A stretch of 64,000 nucleotides of DNA from Ailanthus altissimus. Its lineage: Eukaryota; Streptophyta; Magnoliopsida; Sapindales; Simaroubaceae. The DNA lies in NCBI GenBank assembly GCA_946807835.1, contig OX327704.1, positions 3,782,001 to 3,846,000 of the forward strand. Reading direction: 5' to 3'. Both the position numbers and the translations under genes were made by a program. The notes under the pieces are model-generated. The model had not been told where the DNA came from. It was given only the letters and a program-made list of their open reading frames with translations, and ran no database searches. Shown piece by piece: positions 34,840-46,945 of the stretch; position 1 is the first letter of the stretch, and each line of letters begins with the position of its first letter.

Positions 34840-36147
34840 TTTAATGTCAACAGGTTAACACTAAAAACTACTAGATCCTTGTTTTCCTTTGGATTTTGGT
34901 TTACAATGCCCAAAGACTCTAGCCTATCAGACCTAAAAATACTGCAAGCCACTTGGTCCAAAAGGTCTTGGTTCACAAAGGCTAAAAAGATAACATCGGC
35001 TTAGAAATATCCTCGAACTATAGAAATTCTCTCTATGTTGGTTAGAACACTAGTCATAATTCAACTACCCTATTTGACTAGACTCTAAAGCAGAAAAAAT
35101 GATCTACAACCATCGAGCTGGTCAGAATATTGATTATAACCTAATTATCTTGTTTGATTAGACTCCAAAATAGAGAGCGAAAATAGAGATCTACGCTCTC
35201 ATTGAGCTGTTCAAAGTATTGATCATAGCTTGGCTACCCTGCTTGATTAGACTTACCACTTCTAGAGCTAGTTAGATAACTGATTGTAACCCTACTACCC
35301 TGTTTGATCATAGTTTAAACAAGGAAAGAATCTCTACTTATATCGAGTAGAAGATATGTCCAAATTTGACCACCTCGAAAAGTCTAAGAACAATTCCTTA
35401 AAGGGCTTAACTTAGAATAATTGTAGAGAGTTGTAGAGAAAGTCTAACTTATTAGGAAAAGTCTAACTAATTAGGGAAAGATTCCTAAATGTAAGAAAAA
35501 TCTTTAAAATCACAGCATAAGTCATACTAAGGCAAGAATAAGATCTAATTCAATTTCAATAAGATTAAGATAGCAAAATTCTGAAAAAGAATGCCTACAA
35601 AGGCTTTCAAATTGTAAAAGGATTCAAAATGCTAAATGTTAAACCTACATTCCTACCCCATAAATAGGAGAGAAATTCTACACTAGAGATGATGCAGACA
35701 TTAGTGATTCATACAAGTTTACATAATTGAGACGACTATCATGTTCAAGTTCATATTCTGAGAGACGTATGCAAAATCAAATATTTTGCATTCTCCAAAA
35801 GCTTTATAATACTTTTAAAAAGTCCAAATTCTCATGATTTTCATCCTTAATATCACGAGAATACACATATAGAGCCATTAATTATTGAACCCTTTACATT
35901 CTTACCATATCCTTTATTTTTTTTAGTGACTGCTAATTTAAGCATTGAAGTGCCTACATTGAAAAATTATCTAGTGTGACCTCACCATTTTTTTGGTTGT
36001 AGAATTCTCATCAGTCGAGGTATCCATGATAGAAGAGCGACTAAATTAGTTTAATTTCACTTTATACTTGAATTCCTAGCCTAACTTTTAAATACCAACA
36101 AATTTAACTTGTTGATTTTCATGTTACCAAATTTGGGGTCAACAGTA
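34840..36147 (+). mobile_element. Ty3/gypsy-type LTR, left end undefined
   Basis: Plus-oriented LTR-like sequence ending AAATTTGGGGTCAACA at 36147. It has a TATA box CCATAAATAGG (35659-35669). About 270 bp further on is the leader block CTAATTTAAGCATTGAAGTG (from about 35934), a signature seen near the transcript start in many plant gypsy LTRs. The upstream part carries four imperfect tandem repeats (35040-35345). The right half is shared with 39540-40075. The left edge could be near 34842 or further left. Confidence 0.6.
35040..35345. repeat. Imperfect tandem repeats upstream of TATA box
   Basis: Four units starting near 35040, 35120, 35209 and 35270. Each has a GTTAGAA/GGTCAGAA-like start, a TGATTATAACC-like middle and CTACCCTGTTTGATTAGAC. 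Spacings are 80, 89 and 61 bp. The position, 300-600 bp upstream of the TATA box, fits U3 enhancer-type repeats of LTRs. Confidence 0.65.
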
Positions 36148-38290
36148 AGAAAATTCTAATGAGATTTTTCAAATAATGCTTTTTCAAAAACTAATGTTAT
36201 CATGTTTGTGCAACTACAAAAGTTTTAGCTCGACAATTAAGTAAATATTGTGCACTTTGAATTTTGAGTGTGCATTTATTTTTTATTCAAAATATATCTA
36301 TTTAATTAGAGAGACTCAAATTTTATAAGCTATCTTAAACTCATCTTAAAAGGGATGAAAGATATATGCAACAATCTCCCTCTCCTTTAAACCTCATATC
36401 CTATTAAGAATCAATCAATTCATATATTAGAATTTAATTCGTCATAGGGTTAACAATTGTCAGACCCCAAGGTTTAGTTAGAGTGCTTGAAAAATTTCTC
36501 TAGTTTTAAAAATACCTAATAAACCCTATCTGTTAATCAATAAAATATTATATTTTATTTTTAAAAGGTATTGTGTCTAAATCTAATAGTTTTATATATT
36601 TATTATTTATATTTTTAGAAATTATTTTATAATCAAAAAAATAGTCACCATAACATTGACTATTATAATGGCTAGCCACAAGTGATGGTAACAGTCATGG
36701 TTATGGATAGGGTTAGTATTTATATCAATCAATATTATTTTTTCTAATCTACACAATAATATGACTATTTTCAACAAAAATAAATAGTAAAAAGGTGACC
36801 AAACAAAGTAGAGAGGCTGACGACTATTAACCCGCTGCTATTAAATAGTAGCGTGGTGACTTGCATTACCACCACTATCAATGAGACCGTAGGGCACTGA
36901 TTCCAATGGTAGTTGCAATGTTAGTTACCACGCCAACAATTGATAACAACATAGCAGTGGTCGCTAGTCTTTTCTCTTTGTTTAACTGCCTTCTGGTATC
37001 TTTTAATTAAAAATGATATATTATTGTGTAGATAAAAATAAAATGTAGTCTGATGGTGTTTATATCAAATAGATCCATCACCATAATTTTTTTTTGACCA
37101 ATTGTAGTACTATGATGATGACAGTTGTCATGTACTTTTTTAAAAAAAATTAATTAATAAATAAAAATAAATATTAAAATCTATTAGATTATGCTATGTG
37201 TCTTATGTAATCAAATATTTTAAAATATTTTTTAATTTTTTTAAATTAATTGTATTTATTAAGAAATGAATCTATAAGATAGTTTTAAAATTAAAAAGAC
37301 TTTTCAAATACTTTAATTAAAAGGTCTTCTTTAATCTTTTGTCACATCCTATATCAACAGTTATTTTAACTTTGAGAGAAAGACACTTACGTGAAATTTA
37401 AAAGAAAATATCGGCTTGATTATTTTATGGATGTTGCACAAACTTTTTTTTTTTTCTCTTTGGGCCTTGGTGTTACAAATTTTTTCTACCTTTTCTCAAT
37501 GACATTAATTTATATCGTCCCTATTTGTCCACGTACAAGATAGCCAAAACCTATTTTGCCGCCTCTATAAACATCATGGGTCCGCTTGATAACAAGATAG
37601 ATATTCCATGTGGTTATATTTCAAAGCTCTTTGAAAATTACCCACAAAAGTTTTTTATGGAGGAGAACTAGTCGCTATGATAATTATTAACAATGGAAAG
37701 CTGGTTCCCACTTATTATTTAGAAAAAGGGCAATTATTTAGATTTGTTTTGTTATATTTTAACTGATTATAATAAGTATTGAATTGTAACGTTTATTTAC
37801 AATCTAATTTAAAATATCATTTAATTATTATTATTTTTAATATAAATGTAATTACAAAGGTAATAGCAAAGTCATCAATAATATGAAATAAGACTATTAC
37901 GTGTGCATGTGTGATAAAAATATATCAAAAAATCATTTGTTTTTATGGAGCGAACCCCTAATCTCATATATGAGAAAACGCAATTATTCGAACTAACTAT
38001 AAAATTACTGCCTCTATTTGAAAATTTGTTTAATAGACTTATAAAACATAAATGGGTTATGATTTTAATCTGAAATGGATATAATTTACAATATCTGAAG
38101 TTATTCTTACAAATATTCCCATAATGTTTTCAAACAATATTATCAAACTATGGTTTCAAAACCAAAATCCTAAAACTTTAAGATCTTTAACTAATTTCAA
38201 ACTTAACTTCTCCTTCAATTCGTTAATCTTCTTTGCCAACATCCTATTTTTAAATTTTCCTAGAATTAGCAATATGCACACCACAAACCC

Positions 38291-38550
38291 ACAAAGCTCC
38301 GTTAGAGCTGGGGTTAGTTGTGCAAGATATTTTAGCAAGTCTTCAGACTTGAATTCATTTAGAGTTCTTTTTACTCATAAGGAATCTAATAAAGTTGCTC
38401 ATGGGTTAGCCAAATTAGCCTTGAGTTTAAAGTTTAATGTTACTTGGAGTTATGGTGTTTCAAGAACTCTAGACTCTTGTGTTAAGGAGGATTATCCTGC
38501 TGCAGTTTCTGTTTAGTAGATACAGCTTCCTAAAAAAAAAAAGAAAGACA
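38291..38550 (+). mobile_element. Severely 5'-truncated LINE insertion
   Basis: R2 and R4 read continuously from CACAAACCCTC to AAGACAAGGCAATTTAGGG, but here about 255 bp intervene. The insert encodes the C-terminal part of a LINE-type RNase H domain in frame (38290-38516). It contains F-R-V-L-F-T-H-K-E-S-N-K-V-A-H and then G-L-A-K-L-A-L, and ends with a TAG stop. A very short 3' UTR and an A11 tail (38533-38543) follow. Short flanking repeats (CAAAG and GAAAG) fit an imperfect target duplication. Together these are the marks of target-primed LINE insertion with strong 5' truncation. Confidence 0.82.
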
Positions 38551-39084
38551 AGGCAATTTAGGGCTTGATGAATTAGAAAAAAGAAGAGAGAATTTTTCAG
38601 CGCAATGGCTTGATTAATGGCCGTGGTTAGATTTGATTTGATAATTTATTTGTATTAATTAATTTAATTGGTAAATCCTCTTGTAGTGGTACAAAAGATT
38701 GAGATTTCGAATTCTGCTCGAACCAACCAAATTTTGAGGTTGAAGATGTTTAATTTATATTTCATGGAATATAAAAAAAAATGATTTGATAAGTTAGAAG
38801 AAAGAAGAAAGAGAGAATAAACGAGAAAATATATAAAAGATTTATATATAAATATCGTACTTGTTGTTCAACTAACAATTATTCAATTATCACCACACTC
38901 TAGTCTAAGAGAAGTTTAGTTAAACATGCTTTTCATGTCTCTGTAGAAAGTATATTATTTCAATTCAGCAAGTTTCTCTTAAAAAAGAAGAAAAATCAAT
39001 CAACAAGCTTCGCTATAATTCCAATATTGCTTCCATCTCAGTCATTTAAAACCACTTTAGCTGATTAACACTTAGTTGCTTTGT

Positions 39085-39375
39085 CAGCCATGCTTTATCA
39101 GTGCCGATAGCAGAAGCTTTCGCTCTCCAGCAAGGCCTTTCGGGGTTGCTGTCACGGGGCTTCTCGGTTGTTGAGGTTAAAACGGATTCGCAAATTGCGG
39201 CGAATGATGTCTTATCAACTGTGAAGTCTAATTTGGAGTTAGGCATGGTGGTATGCGATATTTCCAAAATATGCTTTTTTTAGTTCTCAAGATTGTATTT
39301 GAATGGGATCTGTCTGGTCTCAATTTGATCATCTTGTACGTAATCCTCAAGTTCTCTAAGTAATATTATCCTTGA
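39085..39375 (+). pseudogene. LINE-type RNase H remnant in R3
   Basis: Equivalent to 18010-18401. A-E-A-F-A-L-Q-Q-G-L-S-G-L-L and V-K-T-D-S-Q-I-A are readable. About 90 bp of the middle are deleted relative to R2, and the frame is lost after S-K-I-C. An A-rich tract follows at about 39380. Confidence 0.7.
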
Positions 39376-39539
39376 TTTAAAAAAAAACAATAAACATTTG
39401 TTCAAATACATCATAATAGTTAATAGCAAAAAGAATATCTAAACTAATTAAGAGGGATGTATTATATTCATTATAATACACCTATTTGATATTTTTGTTA
39501 GTGATTTTAAGTATGACATAGAAATTAAAGGAATATTTT

Positions 39540-40075
39540 TAAAAATATAATACAAATCCAACTAACGCAAGATCGAGTACAAATTCAAAAAAATTCTAAT
39601 AGCAAAATCTAAGAAGGAAAAGTTTATAAATACATTCACATTAGAAGGAATTTTAGGAGCTATGGGTAAAACTTACATCTTCACTCTATAAATAAAAAAA
39701 GGAATTAGTATTAGAGATCATCATCGATATATTGAGCATTGGTATTAAAATCAAGAATTTGACAAAAAACGTATTTTCAGATACAGATATTTAGAGCAAC
39801 ATACTTATTCTCTATTTATTTTCTCTTACATTATTTTTTTTTGAGACCCTTGCTAATTTAAGTATCAGAATGCTTACGTTAAAAAAAATCTCCGGTGCAG
39901 CCTCACATTCTTTCTAGTTACAAGGTCTTCATTAAACATCTAATTCATAGGGAGAGAAACATCTTTATTGGTCTAGTTTTTGGTCTAATTCTTATTGTCC
40001 AAGTCAAACTTTTTTAAAGAAACAAATCTAACTCATTACTTTTGAGTTACAAATTTTTGGGGCTAACAAAACGCA
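39540..40075 (+). mobile_element. Gypsy-type LTR fragment
   Basis: Matches the right half of the LTR at 34840-36147: TATA box CTATAAATAA (39686-39695), the leader block GCTAATTTAAGTATCAGAAT (39850) and the end TTTTTGGGGCTAACA (40075). The upstream part is missing. The two LTR pieces are direct repeats about 3.9 kb apart with R3 between them. Confidence 0.6.
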
Positions 40076-40679
40076 ATTATGTATATTTATCCTAGTTTTG
40101 GTTAATAAAAATTAAAGTATTAATTTGTGACTAAAAAAATAATTACTTAAAATTTTAAGCGATTTAAAACAATTTCCCCCAAAACATATCAAACAAGTAG
40201 GAAAGATAATATGCATTATCATTGATATCCCTCGTAGTTAATTGAACTTAATTAAGGGTGGAATCAAAATCGATATTGTAAGCCACAAAGTGTCATAATT
40301 GATGAGTATATGGGTAATAGAGGGCCAAAATATAAAATTGCAAACCTTATAAGAGCCAGAGCTTAAAACAAATTTTGGAATTAAAATGTCACAATTAGAA
40401 AGTTATATAAGTTAAAGTGTATTTTTAAAGGGCCGGAAATGTAATAGTTAAAATGTTATAAGGACTAAAGTCTAAAAACTTATTCAATGAACAACTAAAA
40501 TTATAAAAAGCAAAAACCATCTATTTTAAATGTTTTTGTGGGACGTGGGCAGCGGGACCCCTTCAAGCCCCCAAATATGTTCGCCCCCAAGTTTAATAAC
40601 TCGCTAAATCTTCTTTTATTCAAATCGACCGCATGATTAACTTTTTATCATATATTGAATATTCCAATATTTGATAAAT
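40076..40679. other. Unassigned spacer
   Basis: AT-rich, with a C-rich patch at about 40550-40600 (GGGACCCCTTCAAGCCCCC). No frame, repeat or motif I can assign. Confidence 0.4.
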
Positions 40680-42999
40680 GTAAGAAAATTCTAACGAGAT
40701 TTTTCAAATAGTACTTTCCGAAAACCGGTGTTATAATGTTTGTGCAACTATAAAGTCTAAGCCCGATGATTAAGTAAATATTGTACACTTGAGTTTCGGG
40801 CGTGCATTTTTTACTCTAATGATTTTGGTTCCGAGCTTTATGTAAGCGCCTTTTATTTAAAACATATCTATTTAATTAGAGGGACTCAAATTTATAAGTT
40901 ATTTTAGACTCATTTGCACAAAAAAAATGAAAGATGCATACTATAATCTCCTTCCTCTTCTTTAGAACCTCACATCATCTTGAGAGTTAATCAATTTGCA
41001 CCATCAAGTCACGATCGAAAATCCACACCAATTAAAATAACTTTTCTTAAAGAGTTTAATTTGTCACAATGTTAAGAACTATCAAAACCCCAAGGTTTGG
41101 TAAGAGTGCCTGAAAATTCCCTTTAATTTCAAAAATATTTGATAAACGTCATTTGTTAGTTAATACCATTAATTTTAATAGACTTAAAGTTAATATTGTA
41201 TTTTAGTTTTTGAAAAGACACATCATGATCTAATAGGTTTATATATTTAATATTTATTTTTTAAAAATATTTATAATTAAATAAATAATTAAAAATACCA
41301 CATTAGTTACAATTGTGGTGGCTGCTTGTCATCAACGCTGATAGTTGCAATTGTAGACAGGGTTAATAATTATATCAATGAATACTATTTTTTTTAATTT
41401 ACACAATTGTATAACTATTTTTAATAAAAAATATCAAATAGTCACCAAACAAGATAGAATTGTGATGACCATTGTCGATTTGTTGTCAAATTGTGATGGG
41501 TGACTTGTACTACCACCACCATCAATGAGATCATAGCCCGTTGATTATCATGTTGATAGCGATGCCAGTCATAACATCACCGTTTGACAACAATACAACA
41601 GTGGCTACCACTTTTTTTACTTTATTGATTATATTTTAATTTTTTTATATTAAAAATGATTATATTATTATGTAAATTAAAAAAATAAAATTTAATATTA
41701 GCCGCATCAAATAAAATTTTTATAATTAAAATTTTCAACCACCAAAAAGTTGATCTACACGGTACTATGACAACTATAGTCGTTGGATATTTCTTTTCAA
41801 TTTTTAAGTTTTTATAATTAATAAACAAAAGTAAATACTAAAACTAATTAAATTTTACCAAATGTCCTACGTAGTTAAATATTCTAAAATGTCCTTCAAT
41901 TTATTTAAACTAGCGACATTTGATAACGTGCAGGATCAATCAGGTAATTTTAAAATTAGAGAAATTTTTTAAAGTATTTTAGCTAAATTTTAAAGGTCTA
42001 ATAATTCTTAACCCTTTGTCACATCTTACATCAACTGTTATTTTGATTGAAAGACACTCACGAGAAGCTTCAAAGAAAATATCTGCTTGATTATTGCATG
42101 GATGTTGCACAAACTCTTTTTTGTTCTCTTGTGCCCTGGTGTTACGGAAATTTTCTATCTTTTTTCAATGACACTAATAACAATTAAGAAATGAGTCATT
42201 CCATGTGGTTATATTTCAAGGCGTTTTGAAATTTACCCACAAACTTTGAAATATAACCACAAAAGTTATTGAGGAGAATTAATCGCTATGATAATCATTA
42301 AAAATTGAAAGCTAGTTCCCACTTATTATTTAGAAAAGGGGTAATTACTTAGATTTTGGTTATATTTTACCTGATTATAATAAGTATTGAATTGTAACGT
42401 TTATTTACTACCTAATTTTCAAATATCATATAATAATTATTTTTTTAACATATATGTAATTGCAAAGCTAATAGCAAAGTCATCAAACATCAATAAGACG
42501 AGATAAGACTATTACGTGTGCATGTGTGATAAAAAAATGCCAAAAAATCATCTATTTTTATGCTCGAGCAAACCCTTAATCTCATATATGAGAAAACACA
42601 CTTATTCGAACTAACTATAAAATTATTGCCTCTATTTGAAAATTTGTTCAATAGACTTATAGAACATAAATGGGTCATTTTAATATGAAAGGGATAAAAT
42701 TTACAACATCTCAAGTAAGTTACTTTTACAAATATTCCGCTGATTTTGTCTAACATTAACCCAATGAGAAACTTCAAATATTCTCCTTCACTTCTTTAAG
42801 ATTCTTTGCCAACATCCCATATTTATATTTTCCCTAGAATTAACAATAAGCACATCACAAACCCTCGAAGACAAGGCAATTTAGGGCTTGATGAATTAAA
42901 AATAAAAAATAAAAAATAAAAAAGAGAGAATTTTTCAGCGCAATGGCTTGATTAGGGGCCATGGCTAGATGTGGTTTGATAATTTATTTGTATTAATTA

Positions 43000-43060
43000 A
43001 TTTAATTGGTAAAATCTCTTGAAGTGGTACAAAGATAGTGAGTTCGAATCCTGATCGAAC
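43000..43060 (+). other. tRNA-like B-box segment (possible SINE trace)
   Basis: GTGAGTTCGAATCCTGATCGAACC (within 43028-43052, in two overlapping parts) contains a good RNA polymerase III B-box core, GTTCGAATCC. R2 and R3 have weaker versions (about 38703 in R3). An A box is not convincing, so this may be chance or a very old SINE piece. Confidence 0.2.
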
Positions 43061-43309
43061 CAATCAAATTGTGAAGTTGAAGATGTTTAATTTATATTTC
43101 ATGTAATATAAACAAAAAATGATTGGACAAATTAGAAAAAAAGAAGAAAGAGAGAATAAACGAGAAAATATATAAAAAATTTATATGCAAATATCATACT
43201 TGTCGTTCAACTAACAGTTATTCAATTATCACCACACTAAGAGAAGTTTAGTTGAACGTGCTTTTCATGTCTCTGTACAAAAGTATATTAACACTTCGTT
43301 GCTTTATCA

Positions 43310-43640
43310 GTCATGCTTTATAGCAGAAGCTTTTGCTCTCCTGCAAGGCCTTTCGCAGTTGCTGTCACGGGGCTTCTTGGTTGTTGTGGTTAAATTGGAT
43401 TCGTAAATTGTCGTGAATGATATCTTGTCATCAAATGTGGAGTCTAATTCGGAGTTAGGCATTGTGGTGCAGGATATTTCCAAGCTTCTTCTTTCTTGTC
43501 AGAAGTGTAAGGTTCTCTTCACGCCCCGTATTCCAAGCCTGGTGGCTCATTCTTTAGCAAAATATGTTTTTTTCTTTCTTTTAGTTCTGAAAATTTTGTT
43601 TGGATGGTATGTCCCCTCTCAATTTTATCATCTTGTCCTT
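43310..43640 (+). pseudogene. LINE-type RNase H remnant in R4
   Basis: Equivalent to the R2 domain, with frameshifts. Readable parts are S-N-V-E-S-N-S-E-L-G-I-V-V-Q-D-I-S-K-L-L and R-I-P-S-L-V-A-H-S-L-A-K-Y. The V-E-T-D-S strand is out of frame. The copia element sits just downstream, before the A-rich tail, which reappears at about 48818. Confidence 0.7.
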
Positions 43641-43648
43641 GACCATAA

Positions 43649-43866
43649 TGAAATATAAATAAAATATTTTTATTAATATAACAAACACAAAACTTACAAA
43701 ACAAAGTTTAAAAACACTCACAACTCAACATTTACACACTCTTTGTTGAGTTTATTATTTGTTAAACTATTTAACGCTTTTAACTCTCAACAATTGATCA
43801 AATACTTGATTAACTCTTTATTTTTAACTTGCCTGCAAAACCAAATGAGGGAGGAGGGTATTTATC
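43649..43866 (-). repeat. 3' LTR of copia element, U3 deleted
   Basis: Matches 48335-48582 of the 5' LTR, from the TATA box to near the outer end. The first 180 bp (U3) and the polypurine tract are missing, so the last pol codons join the TATA-box region directly. Shared landmarks are CACACTCTTTGTTGAG and TCTCAACAATTGATCAAATA. Confidence 0.85.
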
Positions 43867-43939
43867 AGCATCCAAGCTTTTTGTGAAACAAATCAGCCAC
43901 ATGATCTTTTGTCTTGATATACAGCAACTCAATTTATTC

Positions 43940-44370
43940 TTATAAAACTTTTTCCCGAATAAAGTGATAATGCACCTCCACATGCTTTATTCTTGTATAA
44001 AAAATTGAATTTTCTTTCAAACATATTGCTGACCGATTATCACAATAGATTAACACTTTATAATCTTTTAATTGATGTAAATCTTTCATCAACTGCATCA
44101 ACCATGTACTTTCTTGAGCTGCCATTGCAGCTGCTCTGTACTTAGCTTCAGCAGTTGACAATGATACAGTCGATTGCCTTTCACTGAACTAAGAGACTGC
44201 TCTTGAACTAATCTTGAAAAAATACCTAGTGGTCGAACGTCGTTTGTCATGGTCTCCAGCATAGTCAGCATCACAATAGCTAACTATTTTACAATTTTGG
44301 TATTTCTTATAGAAGAGACCATAGTCAATTTTGCCAATCACATATCTTAATATCTGTCGAACTGCTTCTA
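43940..44370 (-). pseudogene. copia RNase H domain
   Basis: The minus strand reads C-D-A-D-Y-A-G-D (about 44280-44260; Asp of the active site), then L-S-T-A-E-A-K-Y-R-A (Glu, about 44150), I-Y-C-D-N-R-S-A-I (Asp, about 44050) and H-V-E-V-H-Y-H-F-I-R-E. All four catalytic acidic positions appear to be retained, but a stop and a frame change separate the first from the rest. It is the last pol domain and is followed by the truncated 3' LTR. Confidence 0.9.
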
Positions 44371-44411
44371 AGTGAAGTTTCTTAGAATTTTACATATATC
44401 GACTTATTACT

Positions 44412-45330
44412 CTAATTGCATAAAAAAATGTCTAGTCGAGTCAATATCAAATAGATGAGACTTCCTACCAGTTGTCGATACATAGTTTCATATTTTAAAT
44501 TATTTTCTTCATGATCGCACAACTTGGCATTGGCTTCTAGCGGTGTTGAGATAGGCTTGCATTCTAGCATCCCAAACTTTTGTAATAAATCTTTGGCATA
44601 TTTTTGTTGTCCTAGAAAAATCCCTTCTACTGTCTGAGAGACTTCAAGCCCAAGAAAATGTTTAAGTTGTCCAAGCTCTTTCATTTGGAAGCGAACCGCA
44701 AAATTCTCTCTTGTTCGACAAATCTCTTCTTCATCATCTCTAGTGATGATTAAGTCATCCATATATACCAGTATAATTGCAAGTTTCTTTTCATTAGTTT
44801 TGATGAGTAGGTTAGAATCAACTGGTGCTACAGAATAATCGCCATATGTTAGAAACTCTCCAATTTTACCATACCATGACCTTGGAGTTTGCTTTAATCT
44901 ATACATTTCCTTTCTTAATTTACACATATAATCATGATGAACTTTGATTTCAAATCTCATTGGTTGAATCATATAGATCTCTCGATCCAACTCTTCATGT
45001 AGAAAAGCATTCTTTACGTCAATTTACCATAATATCCAACCTTTGCTAGCTGCCACTGCAAGTAGAACTCGTATTGTGGTGATTTTGGCTACTGGACTAA
45101 ATGTTTCATCATAGTCTAGTCTAGTCCATATTGTTGAGAAAATCCTCGAGCTATCAATCGAGCTTTATACCTCTCCACCGATCCATCAGGACGTCTTTTG
45201 ATATTATACACCAACTTAAAAAGATATAGGTTTCACATCCTTTGGCTTTGGCACTAAATCCCAAGTTTGATTTTGCTTTAGCGCTATGATTTCTTCTTCC
45301 ATAGTTTTAATCCATTCATAACTCTGTTAT
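44412..45330 (-). pseudogene. copia reverse transcriptase domain
   Basis: The minus-strand order is [13 protein letters not shown] (about 45170), [18 protein letters not shown] (about 45025), then a long open frame 44990-44412 with S-W-Y-G-K-I and the catalytic V-Y-M-D-D-L-I-I (about 44760) and G-L-E-V. These are the standard RVT_2 blocks. Defects are a 5-bp duplication (CTAGA) just before Y-D-E-T that shifts the frame and a Gln-to-stop change directly before the D-V-K-N block. The frame 45426-45800 on the plus strand is a shadow. Confidence 0.95.
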
Positions 45331-45676
45331 GCTTCTTCAAAAGTCTCAAATTCTTTAACATTTTCCTCTTTCACCCCAACTCTATTAGCAAATTTAGGAT
45401 TAGGTTTTTGTATTCTTATTGATATTTGAGGATAGGATTGAGGGGTTATAGGTTCTGCATTTTCATATTTGGGCTCCGTTGTTGGTTATTGATTGATCCC
45501 AGTTTGCCAAAGACTTTGAGTTATCTATTACTCGGTGTTGTCATCACTGCTTCCATTATCAAGTTCTTCTTGCCTTGGTCCGATTTCAGCAATTTGCTCA
45601 TCTATCTTTTGTTGCAGTCATTCTTCTATTTCCTTGAATCTGGAGGTTATCTTTTTGTGGCAACCTTCATCAAACA

Positions 45677-46440
45677 TCACATTTCTTTATGTGTAGAACC
45701 GTCCACTAGTAGGGTTACAATATTTCTATCATTTGCCTGGTTATTATATCCAACAAAGATACACTTAATTGTCTTTTTGTTGAATTTGCTTCTTAGGTGA
45801 CTTGCCATAAACACATAGCATATATAACCAAATACTAAAAAATGACTCACTGTAGGTTTCATATCCCACAACTTCTTAAAGAGGGATATAAACCCTAACC
45901 TTGGTTGAGAAAATCTATTAATTACGTGGGCTGTAGTCTTTATTCTTTCGACCCAAAATCTTCCTGGTATATTTTTCGCGTGCAATATACTTCTACAAAT
46001 CTCTGCAAGATGTCGATTCTTCCTTTTTGCAACATCATTTTGTTGTGGCATGTTGGCACATGTGAACTGATGTCGTATCTTATTTTCTCAAAGATATTAT
46101 GAGAACTCACCAGAGGTATATTGTCCTCCATTATTTGTGCAGAGACAATAAATCTTCCTTCTGACTTCTCCTTCAGTTATTTATCTAAATTCCTTTAACT
46201 TAAAAAAAGTATCTGATTTTTCCTTCATGAAGAAAACCCATACATACCTCAAGAAGTCATCGATAACTGTCACCATGTACTGCATGCCACTAATTAATGA
46301 CTGCTTGACAGGTCTCAACACATCAGAGTGAACTAACTCTAATGGCTCTTTAGCTCTAAATTTTAACTCCTTGTATGGTAGTTGATGTGCCTTGCCATAC
46401 TGATATCCTGCATATACTGTATCCACTCTCATATCAAGTT
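45677..46440 (-). pseudogene. copia integrase
   Basis: 46432-46181 covers the end of the zinc-binding region (C-x-x-C replaced by Y-A-G-Y) and the start of the rve core: E-L-V-H-S-D-V (first catalytic Asp), then V-T-V-I-D-D-F-x-R-Y. After a frameshift near 46180-46130, 46051-45677 holds P-Q-Q-N-D-V-A-K-R-K-N-R-H (the catalytic Glu of the usual A-E-R is Lys here) and the C-terminal F-G-Y-I-C-Y-V-F part with V-G-Y. Length and order are normal for copia integrase. Confidence 0.93.
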
Positions 46441-46800
46441 GAGGTAGTCCCTTAAGTATTGCCTATTTTATCATCACTTTTAGCTTATGATAACTTGTAT
46501 GTCCCAATCGTGCATGCCATAAATCTACTGGTTCATTTGTTTTTAGTCTTGTCTAGATATGTTAACTCTGCTAATAGTACATAGACCAACTTTAGTCATC
46601 ATCATTTCATTGTTGGTGTTCCTATAATCTTTAAATCTTGGTACACCTTAACATCTTGTGGACAGAATAAGATATAGTGTCTAAAAGATGTTGATTATGA
46701 TACTAACAATAAATTCTTTTTCATGCTAGAGACATGATAGACATCTTGAAGTGTTACCTTGTTAGAACCGTAACAAGGTGCAAGGACTATGTTATTAATA
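46440..46800 (-). pseudogene. copia pre-integrase region
   Basis: Between protease and integrase core. The minus strand contains pieces such as L-W-H-A-R-L-G-H-like residues (about 46510-46490) and D-V-K-V-Y-Q-D-L-K (about 46640), in several frames with stops. This matches the gag-pre-integrase segment by position. Confidence 0.6.
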
Positions 46801-46859
46801 TGAGCTATAGGCAATCTTGAGTTATTGGTTATCACTACTACACAAATTTCTTTGTACTC

Positions 46860-46945
46860 AGTCATATTTTACAACCTTTTTTCATCACCAGTCATATGAT
46901 TTGAACATTCTGAGTTGATGATTCAATCATTTTCATAGTCAATTT
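46860..46945 (-). pseudogene. copia aspartic protease start, mutated active site
   Basis: The minus strand reads N-D-stop-I-I-N-S-E-C-S-N-H-M-T-G-D. The family active site is D-S-G; here Asp is Asn and Gly is Glu, and the preceding Trp codon is a stop. Each is explained by a single G-to-A change on the coding strand. Confidence 0.88.

Larger units (their letters stand above)
36148..39535 (+). repeat. Repeat unit R3
   Basis: A copy of the R unit that starts directly after a gypsy-like LTR end. It matches R4 from GTAAGAAAATTCTAATGAGA onwards and R2 from 36298. It keeps all R landmarks, including GGTCCGCTTGATAACAAG (about 37580) and CTCATATATGAGAAAACGCA (37962). Two differences from R2/R4 stand out: an extra 5'-truncated LINE at about 38291-38550, and truncation at about 39535, where another LTR fragment begins. 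Confidence 0.78.
40680..43648 (+). repeat. Repeat unit R4 (left part)
   Basis: Matches R3 from TAAGAAAATTCTAACGAGAT and R2 from 40868. It carries the same order of landmarks. At about 42180 it lacks the roughly 80-bp CACGGGTCCGCTTG segment present in R1-R3. The RNase H remnant at 43310-43640 is interrupted by the copia insertion starting at 43649. R4 resumes at 48764. Confidence 0.8.

Noticed and set aside
38124..38516. Single 130-codon gene
   Set aside because: The first half is R-unit sequence and only the last part (from about 38290) is LINE RNase H; the frame is a chance fusion across the insertion border.
45426..45800. 124-codon plus-strand frame, hydrophobic
   Set aside because: It is antisense to copia integrase and reverse transcriptase on the minus strand.
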